NCBI RefSeq assembly: GCF_000153025.1
Contig: NZ_CH672429.1
Span: forward strand, 3,822 to 67,821
DNA length: 64,000 nt
Direction of reading: 5' to 3'
From: Marinomonas sp. MED121
GTDB taxonomy: Bacteria; Pseudomonadota; Gammaproteobacteria; Pseudomonadales; Marinomonadaceae
Shown: positions 8,917 to 16,970 of the stretch, in pieces
Position numbering within the stretch: the stretch's first letter is position 1
Layout: every line of letters begins with the position of its first letter
Made by a program: the position numbers and the translations under genes
Notes under the pieces: generated by a model
Told to the model about the DNA's origin: nothing
Databases searched by the model: none
Seen by the model: the letters and a program-made list of their open reading frames with translations, nothing else

Positions 8917-9788
8917 CAATCAAGCGTCAGATGTGACTCACCTGCAAGACTTAGTCTTTGATATAAAGACTCTCCAAGCAATACAGCCAACCAAGTACAC
9001 AAACGACTTTCCATTTGATTGTCACCACTGGAATAAAGACTAACAGACAAGGACTCATGTCCACCTAGATGCATGCTTGGCAAGCAGTCTATTACCCTTC
9101 TAGCAACTGCATCACTGGGCTCTAGAATTTGAACAGGATAGTCAAATAAACCTTCAAACATGGATTTAATTAATGGATAGTGTGTACAAGCCAAAACCAG
9201 TATACGTGAGTCCAGTTCAGCCATAATGGCTCTAATACGCTGCAACTCAAGATCCACACGACTTCCGCTACCAGGCAGTGCATCGATAGCATTTGCTAGC
9301 ACTTCACTAGCGATACAATGATAGCGACTAGATTGAGAAACACGATTTAAAGAGGCATGATTAATTAGCGCCTGAAGGCGGTTGCTTTGGCAAGTTATAG
9401 GGGTTGCCAAAACACATACGACCCCTTGATAATCCAATAGACTTGCTGGCTTGATTGCAGGCTCGATCCCTACGATGAGAATATTTTTTTCAATTACCTT
9501 AGGGCAAGATCTAACAAGATGAATCACTTCAAGGGTGGCAGTATTGCAGGCAATCACTAGGCTAGTGACCCCTTTATCAATTAAGAAGTCACATATAGAC
9601 AGGACTCTTTGCTGTATTTTATCAATCGACAAGCTTCCATAGGGAGCAAAAGCATCATCAGCAAAATAGTAGTAATCATAGGCTTTATTAGATTTTATCA
9701 GCGCAGCTAAAACAGTTAATCCACCCGCACCCGAATCTAAAATGCCTATTTTAGGTCGAACACCACTATCCACTTTAATTTCTGACAT
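8916..9788 (-). CDS. murI: Glutamate racemase
   Basis: A 290-residue cytoplasmic enzyme that converts L- to D-glutamate for peptidoglycan. The family elements are present: GILDSGAGGLTVL (Asp18), first catalytic cysteine Cys81 in VIACNTAT, and second catalytic cysteine Cys201 followed by His203 in LACTHYPL. Length is normal for the family (about 260-290). The ATG at 9788 is one base after the murB stop codon, so it is translated with murB as the last gene of the long minus-strand run from comEC. MurB and MurI serve the same pathway (UDP-MurNAc and D-Glu supply). Confidence 0.94.
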   Translation of the reverse strand: MSEIKVDSGVRPKIGILDSGAGGLTVLAALIKSNKAYDYYYFADDAFAPYGSLSIDKIQQRVLSICDFLIDKGVTSLVIACNTATLEVIHLVRSCPKVIEKNILIVGIEPAIKPASLLDYQGVVCVLATPITCQSNRLQALINHASLNRVSQSSRYHCIASEVLANAIDALPGSGSRVDLELQRIRAIMAELDSRILVLACTHYPLIKSMFEGLFDYPVQILEPSDAVARRVIDCLPSMHLGGHESLSVSLYSSGDNQMESRLCTWLAVLLGESLYQRLSLAGESHLTLD

Positions 9789-9789
9789 A

Positions 9790-10830
9790 CTAAAAGCTTG
9801 GTAAACAGCCCAATTGCACTGGTTCTCGCTCTAGAATCACACCAAATTTTAGTTTGATATCAGATTTTAAATCACGCTCAAGGCGCAGTAAGCACTCGGC
9901 TTGATCTGCACCATGATTGACTAAACATAAAGCCTGCTTTTCATAGACACCAACCCCATCCCGACTAAAACCCTTCCAGCCCGCTTTATCAATTAACCAA
10001 GCTGCCGCTAATTTCCAGTTTGAGTCATCTATTGAAAATGCCACTACATCAGGATGCTCATCTAAAATTTTCTGGTAAAGATTATTGCTGACGATAGGAT
10101 TCTTAAAAAAGCTACCCGCATTTCCTATAACTTTAGGGTCTGGCAATTTCGCAGCACGCACTGCACACACCTCGTCAAACACCTGCTGCAAACTTGGGTC
10201 ATTAGGCAAACCTTTAGCCAAGCCACCATAAGATAACTTCAACTCATGCTGACGAGACAAGGCTAAACAAACCGCTGTAATAAAATAGCGCTCAGACCAA
10301 GCCCCTTTAAAATGACTATCGCGATAGGCAAAACCACAATCTTTTGCCTCAATCCAAGACAAGCTTGCATCTTGTCTATCCATTACCTGAACACTGACTA
10401 GAACATCTTTTACCTCAACACCATAAGCACCAATATTTTGTACAGGTGATGCCCCTACTGAGCCAGGTATTAAGGCTAAATTTTCAATACCAGCAAGGCC
10501 TTTTTCCACTGTAAAAGAGACCAATTGATGCCAATTTTCACCCGCAGACACCTTGAGTTGAACCTGATCACCAACCTCTTCAATTTCAATTCCCTGCAAG
10601 CGATTAATCAGAACCAAACCATCAATATCACCGGTTATCAAAAGGTTGCTACCCTCACCTAACATAGTGATTGAAATATTATTTGAATTCGCCCACTTAA
10701 GTGCTAACTCAAGGCTTTCAAGCCTATCAATAATGGCAAAATAACCAGCAGTTGCTTGAAAGCGAAAACTATTATGAGGTTTAAGAGGCACACTTTCTTG
10801 GATAAAATTAGGCTTTGATAAAGTCAACAT
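9790..10830 (-). CDS. murB: UDP-N-acetylenolpyruvoylglucosamine reductase
   Basis: A 346-residue FAD enzyme that reduces UDP-GlcNAc-enolpyruvate to UDP-MurNAc; E. coli type I MurB has 342. Visible elements: the FAD-binding segment MLGEGSNLL (57-65), IPGSVGASPVQNIGAYGVEVKD (121-142), the YRDS loop with Arg170, and the catalytic serine Ser240 in GNAGSFFKNP. The gene lies 15 bases after the LMW-PTP gene in the same operon. The same murB/LMW-PTP neighbourhood follows rne in Pseudomonas, as I recall. Confidence 0.95.
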   Translation of the reverse strand: MLTLSKPNFIQESVPLKPHNSFRFQATAGYFAIIDRLESLELALKWANSNNISITMLGEGSNLLITGDIDGLVLINRLQGIEIEEVGDQVQLKVSAGENWHQLVSFTVEKGLAGIENLALIPGSVGASPVQNIGAYGVEVKDVLVSVQVMDRQDASLSWIEAKDCGFAYRDSHFKGAWSERYFITAVCLALSRQHELKLSYGGLAKGLPNDPSLQQVFDEVCAVRAAKLPDPKVIGNAGSFFKNPIVSNNLYQKILDEHPDVVAFSIDDSNWKLAAAWLIDKAGWKGFSRDGVGVYEKQALCLVNHGADQAECLLRLERDLKSDIKLKFGVILEREPVQLGCLPSF

Positions 10831-10845
10831 TCTATTAATAAAACC

Positions 10846-11334
10846 TTATAAGCGTTGAGATTCAATATGATCGAGGAAGAATTCAGATAAACTTTTTAGA
10901 TGCTCAAACATTTTATCAAAGCCTTCATCAGCACCATAATAGGGGTCTTTTACATCTTCATCTCCACCGGAGAATTGAGAGAAGAGCACAAGCTTTGACT
11001 GCAAGTTAGATGGACAGATTTTCATTAAATTATTTAAATTTGACTTATCCATAGCCAAAACCCAATCATACTCATCAAAATCCGTTAGCTGTACTTGCCT
11101 CGCTTGCTGCCCACTAATATCAATTTGATGCTTAGATAAAGCAGCAATTGAACGCGGATCAGGAGACTTACCAAGATGGTAAGCGGCCGTACCAGCCGAG
11201 TCTACTTGCATCATTAACGCTCGGCGCCTAGCATCAAACTCAAGAACACCTTGAGCAGCTGGGGAACGACAAATATTCCCCAAACAAACACATAAAACTT
11301 TAATTGATGTGTTTTTGCTATTTTTTGCTGTCAT
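10846..11334 (-). CDS. Low-molecular-weight protein tyrosine phosphatase
   Basis: The active-site P-loop [10 protein letters not shown] (CX5R followed by S) is close to the N-terminus, and the general-acid loop DPYYG is near the C-terminus; both define LMW-PTPs. Such enzymes (Wzb, PtpA) dephosphorylate tyrosine kinases of capsule or exopolysaccharide synthesis, but no such kinase gene is in the window, so the partner is unknown. From ATG 11334 the protein has 162 residues; an alternative ATG at 11349 adds five residues. Either start overlaps the preceding Trm112-like gene (17 or 32 bases), so translation is probably coupled. In Pseudomonas kdsB lies between these two genes as I recall; here it is absent. 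Confidence 0.9.
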   Translation of the reverse strand: MTAKNSKNTSIKVLCVCLGNICRSPAAQGVLEFDARRRALMMQVDSAGTAAYHLGKSPDPRSIAALSKHQIDISGQQARQVQLTDFDEYDWVLAMDKSNLNNLMKICPSNLQSKLVLFSQFSGGDEDVKDPYYGADEGFDKMFEHLKSLSEFFLDHIESQRL

Positions 11335-11512
11335 CAAGACGCTCTTCACTGGTCAAGGTTCGCGCTTCTGTTTCAAGCAATACAGGAATACCATCACGAA
11401 TAGGATACGCCATACCACCCACTTTACTAATCAGTTCAGTACCTTCTTGATTCATGGTTAGAGGCGTTTTGGTAACAGGACAAACTAAGATATCTAATAA
11501 TGCTTTTTTCAT
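11318..11512 (-). CDS. Trm112/YcaR-like small protein
   Basis: A 64-residue protein with the Trm112 family pattern: [14 protein letters not shown] at the start and [16 protein letters not shown] near the end. Only one cysteine of the usual zinc pair is kept (Cys11), as is common in proteobacterial YcaR proteins. E. coli YcaR sits between lpxK and kdsB, and here it follows lpxK after 4 bases. Its biochemical role in bacteria is unclear; the eukaryotic relative is an activating partner of methyltransferases. It overlaps the next gene. Confidence 0.88.
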   Translation of the reverse strand: MKKALLDILVCPVTKTPLTMNQEGTELISKVGGMAYPIRDGIPVLLETEARTLTSEERLDDSKK

Positions 11513-11516
11513 TTAT

Positions 11517-12614
11517 TTATTTTCCTAAGGATTTTTTAACGGCTATTGCCCTTAATTTATTCAGTAGAGATTCAACACAAGACGGCGGAATACTCACCTC
11601 AACAGGCAAGTACCAAACATTCTCATTAACAAGATTAAGGTCTTTACATTTAACCGCATCTTTTTCCGTCATAATCACAGGAAAATGAGAGTGGATATCA
11701 GCCTCTGTAAATTGATGATGATCATTATACCAATGGGTAGAGTAACCTTGCGCTAATCCCGCATCGAGCAAGGTGTTCAAAAAACGCTCTGGATTACCGA
11801 TTCCTGCAACAAGTTGACACGAAACAAAGCTTTTTAGCAAATCTAACGAGCCTTTTTCACCTGTTTTAACGTTAATAAGACCCGTTGCTTGTAGGGGTAA
11901 AGTAATCAGCTTATCTATCACTTTTGAACCATGACTAAAGTCTTTATACCCTTTAAACAATGCCTTTAACCCGTCTTTTTCCTTTAACAGAGCCTGCTCA
12001 TCATTACTGGCAACCACACTGGCAACAAAATCGACTTCTAACAATCTGGACACAGGCTCTCTTAATGGGCCAACAGGCAATAAATATCCATTGCCTAGCC
12101 CCCTTTTTCCATCCAGCATTAAGAATTCAATATCCCTATCCATCCCATAATGCTGCATGCCATCATCGCTAATTATAAGGTCTACCTCTTGATCATTTAC
12201 CAATACCTGAGCTGCAGCCAATCTATCCTGACAAATGACTACTGAGCATGAAGCCCTTTTAGCTAGCATAACGGGTTCATCACCGCATTCACTTGCAGAA
12301 GATGACGCAGTTACCTTAATAGGCACTTTCGCCGATACGCCATAACCGCGAGAGACTATCCCTGGATGATAACCTGCTGTTTTCAAGACCTTGACTAACG
12401 CAATCACCATGGGTGATTTACCCGTACCACCGACACTGATATTACCAACCACAATAACGGGTAAGGCTATTTGTGGTGTGCTACTTTGTTTAGCAAGGTG
12501 GTTTTCTCGTTTTTTATTGACAAGGTATGACACAAGAGGTTGAAGGGGCATGAAAACATGAGTCCATTTACTCTTACCGTACCAAGCACGATTAAAAAGG
12601 GACTCTAAACTCAC
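11517..12614 (-). CDS. lpxK: Tetraacyldisaccharide 4'-kinase (lipid A 4'-kinase)
   Basis: A 365-residue inner-membrane-associated kinase that phosphorylates the 4' position of the lipid A disaccharide, making lipid IVA. The Walker A segment is GNISVGGTGKSP (about 57-68). DDGMQHY, conserved in LpxK, is near residue 155. The hydrophobic N-terminal stretch (VFMPLQPLVSYLV) is typical of the membrane attachment. It is somewhat longer than E. coli LpxK (328). The start overlaps the exbD stop by four bases (ATGA), indicating coupling. E. coli places lpxK after msbA; no msbA is here, as in Pseudomonas, where exbB/exbD-like genes precede lpxK. Confidence 0.93.
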   Translation of the reverse strand: MSLESLFNRAWYGKSKWTHVFMPLQPLVSYLVNKKRENHLAKQSSTPQIALPVIVVGNISVGGTGKSPMVIALVKVLKTAGYHPGIVSRGYGVSAKVPIKVTASSSASECGDEPVMLAKRASCSVVICQDRLAAAQVLVNDQEVDLIISDDGMQHYGMDRDIEFLMLDGKRGLGNGYLLPVGPLREPVSRLLEVDFVASVVASNDEQALLKEKDGLKALFKGYKDFSHGSKVIDKLITLPLQATGLINVKTGEKGSLDLLKSFVSCQLVAGIGNPERFLNTLLDAGLAQGYSTHWYNDHHQFTEADIHSHFPVIMTEKDAVKCKDLNLVNENVWYLPVEVSIPPSCVESLLNKLRAIAVKKSLGK

Positions 12615-13033
12615 TCTTGCGTTTCTCTTGCTGTGGTATGAGCAAGCTTAGCAAACCCAAGCTGAGCAGCCGCATCATAAATTCTCAACACCAATTCGTA
12701 TGAAGCCTTAGCATCCGCAGTAATAATTAGAGGCCTTTCTGTATCCCCTTCAGAAACTTCAAGAATACCCTGCTTTAAAGTATCCGCCTTCTCGTTTATC
12801 AAGGTCCTACCATTGAGACTATATTGCCCATCAGCAGTAATGAGAATTTCAATTTTATTCTTCTCAGAGTCTGATATTTGGGTCGCTTGAGCACTAGGCA
12901 GCTCAATGGTTAACTCATCCGTTTGCTTGAAGGTTGTTGTTACCATAAAAAAGATAAGTAGCAGGAAAACAACGTCAATCAAGGGCGTTAAGTTAATATT
13001 AACCTCATCAATTTTTTGACGTCTGAATTTCAA
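12611..13033 (-). CDS. exbD: ExbD/TolR family biopolymer transport protein
   Basis: A 140-residue protein with a short basic cytoplasmic N-terminus, one transmembrane helix holding the essential aspartate (TPLIDVVFLLLIFFMVTTTF, Asp about 20) and a periplasmic domain. ExbD with ExbB forms the proton-driven stator that energises TonB-type outer-membrane transport. It overlaps exbB and lpxK by four bases on each side. It is distinct from the true TolR at 29.6-30.1 kb. No tonB gene is nearby, so the partner (TonB or another) is unknown; the fixed link to lpxK may hint at an envelope role. Confidence 0.9.
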   Translation of the reverse strand: MKFRRQKIDEVNINLTPLIDVVFLLLIFFMVTTTFKQTDELTIELPSAQATQISDSEKNKIEILITADGQYSLNGRTLINEKADTLKQGILEVSEGDTERPLIITADAKASYELVLRIYDAAAQLGFAKLAHTTARETQE

Positions 13034-13662
13034 CGCTTGCCTCCTGCCGCTACTGCATCACGATCACCATGAATGACTTCAATCAATTTTGTCGATTGCT
13101 GTTCCATCGTCACCACGAGTTCATCTATTCGTCGGGCAAAAAATCGGTGAAATATCAATGCTGGGATGGCGACACCAAGGCCTGCTGCCGTTGTTAGTAG
13201 AGCCTCAGATATGCCACCTGCGAGCAACGCTGTGTCACCAACCCCCTGCTCCATTAATACTGCAAACACCTTAATCATGCCCACTACGGTACCAAGCAAA
13301 CCTAGCAAAGGAGAAATAGCAGCAATAGTACCTAGGGTATTCATAAAACGCTCAAGTTCATGAATCACATGACTTGCAGCTTCTTGAATACTTTCTTTCA
13401 TGATATTGCGACCGTATTTAGAGTTTAAAATACCCGCAGCAAAAATTGACCCCATCCCCATACTTAGCTGAAGTTTGCGAATATTTTCACGGTTAAGCTT
13501 ATCTTCACGCAACATCATAAGAATATTATTCAACATTCCCTGAGGCGTAATTTTTGAACGTCTTAAAGTCCAAAATCGCTCGATAACAATGGCTAGAGTT
13601 AAAATAGAGCAAGCCAATAAAGGCCACATAAAAAAACCACCGGATTGAATAAAATCTAACAC
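13030..13662 (-). CDS. exbB: ExbB/TolQ/MotA family proton channel protein
   Basis: A 210-residue protein with three hydrophobic segments: about 12-30, 112-135 (LGTIAAISPLLGLLGTVVGMIKVF) and 150-175 (EALLTTAAGLGVAIPALIF). These are the classic MotA/TolQ/ExbB topology and the two signature pore helices. It pairs with ExbD in the next, overlapping gene. It starts 11 bases after the comEC stop codon and so probably shares its transcript. Confidence 0.9.
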   Translation of the reverse strand: MLDFIQSGGFFMWPLLACSILTLAIVIERFWTLRRSKITPQGMLNNILMMLREDKLNRENIRKLQLSMGMGSIFAAGILNSKYGRNIMKESIQEAASHVIHELERFMNTLGTIAAISPLLGLLGTVVGMIKVFAVLMEQGVGDTALLAGGISEALLTTAAGLGVAIPALIFHRFFARRIDELVVTMEQQSTKLIEVIHGDRDAVAAGGKR

Positions 13663-13673
13663 AAAGAACTCCC

Positions 13674-15677
13674 TTAAAACTTTGGCGAATAATTTAACAC
13701 ACTCTCCAGCTCGGCAACACGCAAACAGTTATTTTCTTGCTTTGAAATGAAAAAAATCAAACAGTTAGAATGTTTTATAACCCATTGATTTCGCCACCAC
13801 TCAAAGGTCACCCTGCTTTCATCTGGCAACACCAGCCAAGACACTTGCATTGCGCTTAAAAGATCCATTGTACTCTGCTTTGGCGAATGCTTAAAAATCA
13901 ACCAACGCGGTGATAATGAGACCAAAAGACTAGATGTCAGTCCCTTTGCTTTAAAAGGCCATAACAAAATTTTTACTTTGCTAGCATCCTTATTTGAAGC
14001 ATCAAATAAAAAAGAATCAAGCCACATCAAAGATAACTCTGATACATTATTTATCCATAGAGATGAAAGCTGAGGCTCAACACCATTATCAAGCATTAAG
14101 CTCCCTGATTGATGTGCCACCGAAACCACACTTTTATCCTTTTTCACTAAAACATCGATTGGTCCAAATAGAATAATCAAAAGCACTAATATTGGAAAAA
14201 AGACCCAAGAGCGCACCCTATGCCGGTAAATCACCCAAAGCAAAAATACAAGATAGAGTAGCACTTTAAAATAAAGTAAGAGCCCTGATTTCAGCAGTAA
14301 AGAAGGGAATAAATAAACACTCGCTTCCAGCCAACCCAATGCAGCAACGAGCACATAGTCCAACCCGCTCATCAGATAAACAGTATGCAACAAAAGACTC
14401 TCCACACTTGCTAAAATAGCAACGGGAAACCACAAAAATGCAGTAAGCGGCAACACCAATAAATTAATTAAAACACTGCCGCTGGAGATTGAGGCCTGCC
14501 AACCAAGAATTAAAGTCGTAGCGCATAAGGTTAGAATGAACTGCAACTTCATTGTCTGCAGTAGATGAGACGTTTGATACTCAAAAAATACTAATAAAAT
14601 AAGCACTAAAGTGAATGAGAGCCATAAACCAACAGAATCTAACGCACTCTCATCCAATAAGAGAATGCCATACAGGGCAATCAACAACACCTTGTAAGCG
14701 CTAATTTTAAGCCCTAACAAGTTAAAAACTTGCCACAACAAAAGCATCCACACTGCCCGTTGCACTGACTCTCCCCAGCCGGTAATGGCAGCATAAAAAC
14801 AAGCCGTAGGCACGAGTAAGAGCAAGGTTAGCACCGCTTGATGCTGAATCCCCTTCACAATATAAGCAGGCGAAAAGCGCCACACCCATCTCGATAACCA
14901 AAACACGATAAAGTACATAAAACCAATATGCAGGCCAGAAACAACAAACAAATGCATTAACCCTAAACTTTTAATTAACCAAAGGTCCTTCTGGGAAAGT
15001 TGATCTTTATTTCCCAGCACCAAAGAGCGGGTATAGGGCCAAGTTTCAAAACCAGCAAACTGCTTATCTAGTGCATCTTGCACGTATAAACCCATAGGTT
15101 TTGTTGAAGATAATAAGGCGATTTTTTGAGCATTCGTCCAATTGAGTGCGTATAGATAAATTTGCCCCTTTAATCCATATCGATAAAGCTGGCGCTGCTG
15201 AGCATTGCCGTGTTTATTAGCTAATAAAGTCCTTTCCACCTTAACTTGAATTTTCTCAGTCACTGACTTTGCAGAGTAAAAGCCAAGATGCTGAGAATAA
15301 TCCTTTTCATCAAAAACCCAAGTGATTGCAACTTGCCCTTGGCCCAACCAAAATAATTTCCTTAAAAAAGATTCTTTTTGCTTAAAATAGACAAGTTTAA
15401 TGGTATGTTCGAACTCAGAATGAGTTTCAAACTTTGATATCTCTAACTGATATTCTGAACTAGACTCAACATCTAATTTTTCGACTTGATTAGCCCAGCT
15501 AAACATCAGGCTAATAAGCAATATTCCAAGAAAAATCAGATACCTGTACTTTTTAATCAGTAATAAATAGAGACAGAGGATTAAGATATGAGTAAAATAC
15601 GCCAATCTTATTTCAATAGGACAATAAATCCCAAAGATAAGAAGCGTAAGTTGCAATAGCAGCATTAAGACCTCCAT
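13674..15677 (-). CDS. comEC: ComEC/Rec2 family DNA-uptake channel, C-terminal nuclease domain degenerate
   Basis: A 667-residue polytopic membrane protein. The N-terminal part has membrane segments and a periplasmic OB-like region (about 75-200). The Competence domain from about 215 contains the hallmark VVSGLHIGFMY and many helices to about 505. ComEC normally ends in a metallo-beta-lactamase-like nuclease domain with DVGQGD and HxHxDH motifs. The last 150 residues here have neither, though SPRWLIFKHSPKQS resembles the late part of that domain in position. The protein is shorter than the usual 750-800. The gene ends cleanly 11 bases before exbB, so truncation by a recent frameshift is not apparent. 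It may have lost nuclease activity while keeping the channel. Confidence 0.85.
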   Translation of the reverse strand: MEVLMLLLQLTLLIFGIYCPIEIRLAYFTHILILCLYLLLIKKYRYLIFLGILLISLMFSWANQVEKLDVESSSEYQLEISKFETHSEFEHTIKLVYFKQKESFLRKLFWLGQGQVAITWVFDEKDYSQHLGFYSAKSVTEKIQVKVERTLLANKHGNAQQRQLYRYGLKGQIYLYALNWTNAQKIALLSSTKPMGLYVQDALDKQFAGFETWPYTRSLVLGNKDQLSQKDLWLIKSLGLMHLFVVSGLHIGFMYFIVFWLSRWVWRFSPAYIVKGIQHQAVLTLLLLVPTACFYAAITGWGESVQRAVWMLLLWQVFNLLGLKISAYKVLLIALYGILLLDESALDSVGLWLSFTLVLILLVFFEYQTSHLLQTMKLQFILTLCATTLILGWQASISSGSVLINLLVLPLTAFLWFPVAILASVESLLLHTVYLMSGLDYVLVAALGWLEASVYLFPSLLLKSGLLLYFKVLLYLVFLLWVIYRHRVRSWVFFPILVLLIILFGPIDVLVKKDKSVVSVAHQSGSLMLDNGVEPQLSSLWINNVSELSLMWLDSFLFDASNKDASKVKILLWPFKAKGLTSSLLVSLSPRWLIFKHSPKQSTMDLLSAMQVSWLVLPDESRVTFEWWRNQWVIKHSNCLIFFISKQENNCLRVAELESVLNYSPKF

Positions 15678-15707
15678 GTCCTTTTAGCTACTTTAGAAAT
15701 ATAATCT

Positions 15708-16229
15708 ATGCCAAAGCGATATTTTAAACAATTTATACCTCACCCAGATAAGCTAAAAAAGAACCGTGCTTTAGCTTTATTAGGTAATAAAATTTATGAT
15801 CCAGATCTCTGGCATTTACACAGAAAGTCTGTAGCGAAAGCCTTTTTAAATGGCCTATTTTGGGCTGCGCTCCCTATGCCATTACAAATGCTTGCCGCGG
15901 CTGTATTTGCAATTCCTTTAAAAGCAAACATTCCACTATCTATTGCACTTGTTTGGGTATCTAACCCCATCACAATGCCATTTTTATTTTATGTTAACTA
16001 CCTGATCGGAACCTCAATTATTGGCTCAAGCCACGGTTCAGAGTTTCAGCTTTCAATAGAATGGATCTGGAGCCAGTTAGAGCACATTTGGCTACCACTC
16101 TATATTGGCTCATTTATCTCAGGCATTATCATGGGCGTCTCAGGCTATTTATCCATCTTGATCTTATGGCGACATAAAGTGAATAAACGCTGGAATGCAA
16201 GAAAGCTTAGAACAAAAAAGAAGCATTAA
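15708..16229 (+). CDS. DUF2062 family membrane protein
   Basis: A 173-residue protein with the DUF2062 signature: a basic N-terminus, WHLHRKSVAKAFLNGLFWAALPMPLQM, then the highly conserved NIPLSIALVWVSNPITMPFLF and a final helix pair. It is predicted to be an inner-membrane protein of unknown function. It is divergent from comEC with only 30 bases between the start codons, so the two promoters must overlap. The same neighbourhood (comEC, DUF2062, lol genes) is seen in Pseudomonas as I recall. The stop codon lies inside the left arm of its terminator. Confidence 0.85.
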   Translation: MPKRYFKQFIPHPDKLKKNRALALLGNKIYDPDLWHLHRKSVAKAFLNGLFWAALPMPLQMLAAAVFAIPLKANIPLSIALVWVSNPITMPFLFYVNYLIGTSIIGSSHGSEFQLSIEWIWSQLEHIWLPLYIGSFISGIIMGVSGYLSILILWRHKVNKRWNARKLRTKKKH

Positions 16230-16253
16230 CCTCATCGGTTAATGCTTCTTTTT
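16215..16253. terminator. Intrinsic terminator shared by the DUF2062 gene and lolD
   Basis: A perfect 17-bp inverted repeat (16215-16231 with 16237-16253) with a 5-nt loop and A/T ends giving U-tracts both ways. It lies between convergent genes. Confidence 0.9.
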
Positions 16254-16277
16254 AATGATGTGTTTTTAAAAGTAGAG

Positions 16278-16970
16278 TCAGTCAGTTAAAGCCAATCGCT
16301 CAAGCTTACCAAAATGCAAGCGGTAAGCTGAATCCATCCAATCCAACATACCTTCATCATGGGTCACGATTAAAAACGCCATATTTAATTCAACCTTAAG
16401 GGTTTGAATCAAGTTTTGAATTTCGTTACCGGTTTTCTCATCTAGATTCCCTGTTGGCTCATCCATCAAAACACAAGCAGGGTCATTAGCAAGCGCCCTG
16501 GCAATCGCAACACGCTGACGCTCGCCACCTGAAAGTTGTGACGGTCTATGCTTTAAACGCTCACTTAAACCCACCTTTGACAGCAAAGATTCCGCTTTTA
16601 GGGAAGCAGATTTACGTGACTTACCTGCTATCAACATGGGCATCATCACATTCTCTAACGCACTAAATTCAGGCAACAAATGATGAAACTGATAAACAAA
16701 ACCGAGGTTTCTATTACGCATCACCGCTCTTTGCTTGTCCTTCATACTCGACCATGCAATGCCATCAAGTAAAACATCACCACTTGAAGCTAAATCCAAA
16801 CCTGCCAATAAGTTTAATAAGGTAGTTTTACCTGAGCCTGACGCCCCCACAATGGCGGCAGTTTCTCCAGCATTAAGGGCAAGCTGAATCTGCTCAAAGA
16901 CACTCACTTGATGTTTACCATCATCATAATGTTTGGATAAATTTTGACACTCTAGTACTAATTTATTCAT
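16278..16970 (-). CDS. lolD: Lipoprotein-releasing ABC transporter ATP-binding subunit
   Basis: From ATG 16970 the protein has 230 residues, matching E. coli LolD (233). Walker A is GASGSGKTT, the ABC signature LSGGERQRVAIARAL, and Walker B VLMDEPTGNLD. LolD powers extraction of outer-membrane lipoproteins from the inner membrane for handover to LolA. The reading frame extends to 17006, but MNKLVLECQNLSKHY is the usual N-terminus, so I prefer 16970. That start overlaps the permease gene by 8 bases. Confidence 0.93.
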   Translation of the reverse strand: MNKLVLECQNLSKHYDDGKHQVSVFEQIQLALNAGETAAIVGASGSGKTTLLNLLAGLDLASSGDVLLDGIAWSSMKDKQRAVMRNRNLGFVYQFHHLLPEFSALENVMMPMLIAGKSRKSASLKAESLLSKVGLSERLKHRPSQLSGGERQRVAIARALANDPACVLMDEPTGNLDEKTGNEIQNLIQTLKVELNMAFLIVTHDEGMLDWMDSAYRLHFGKLERLALTD

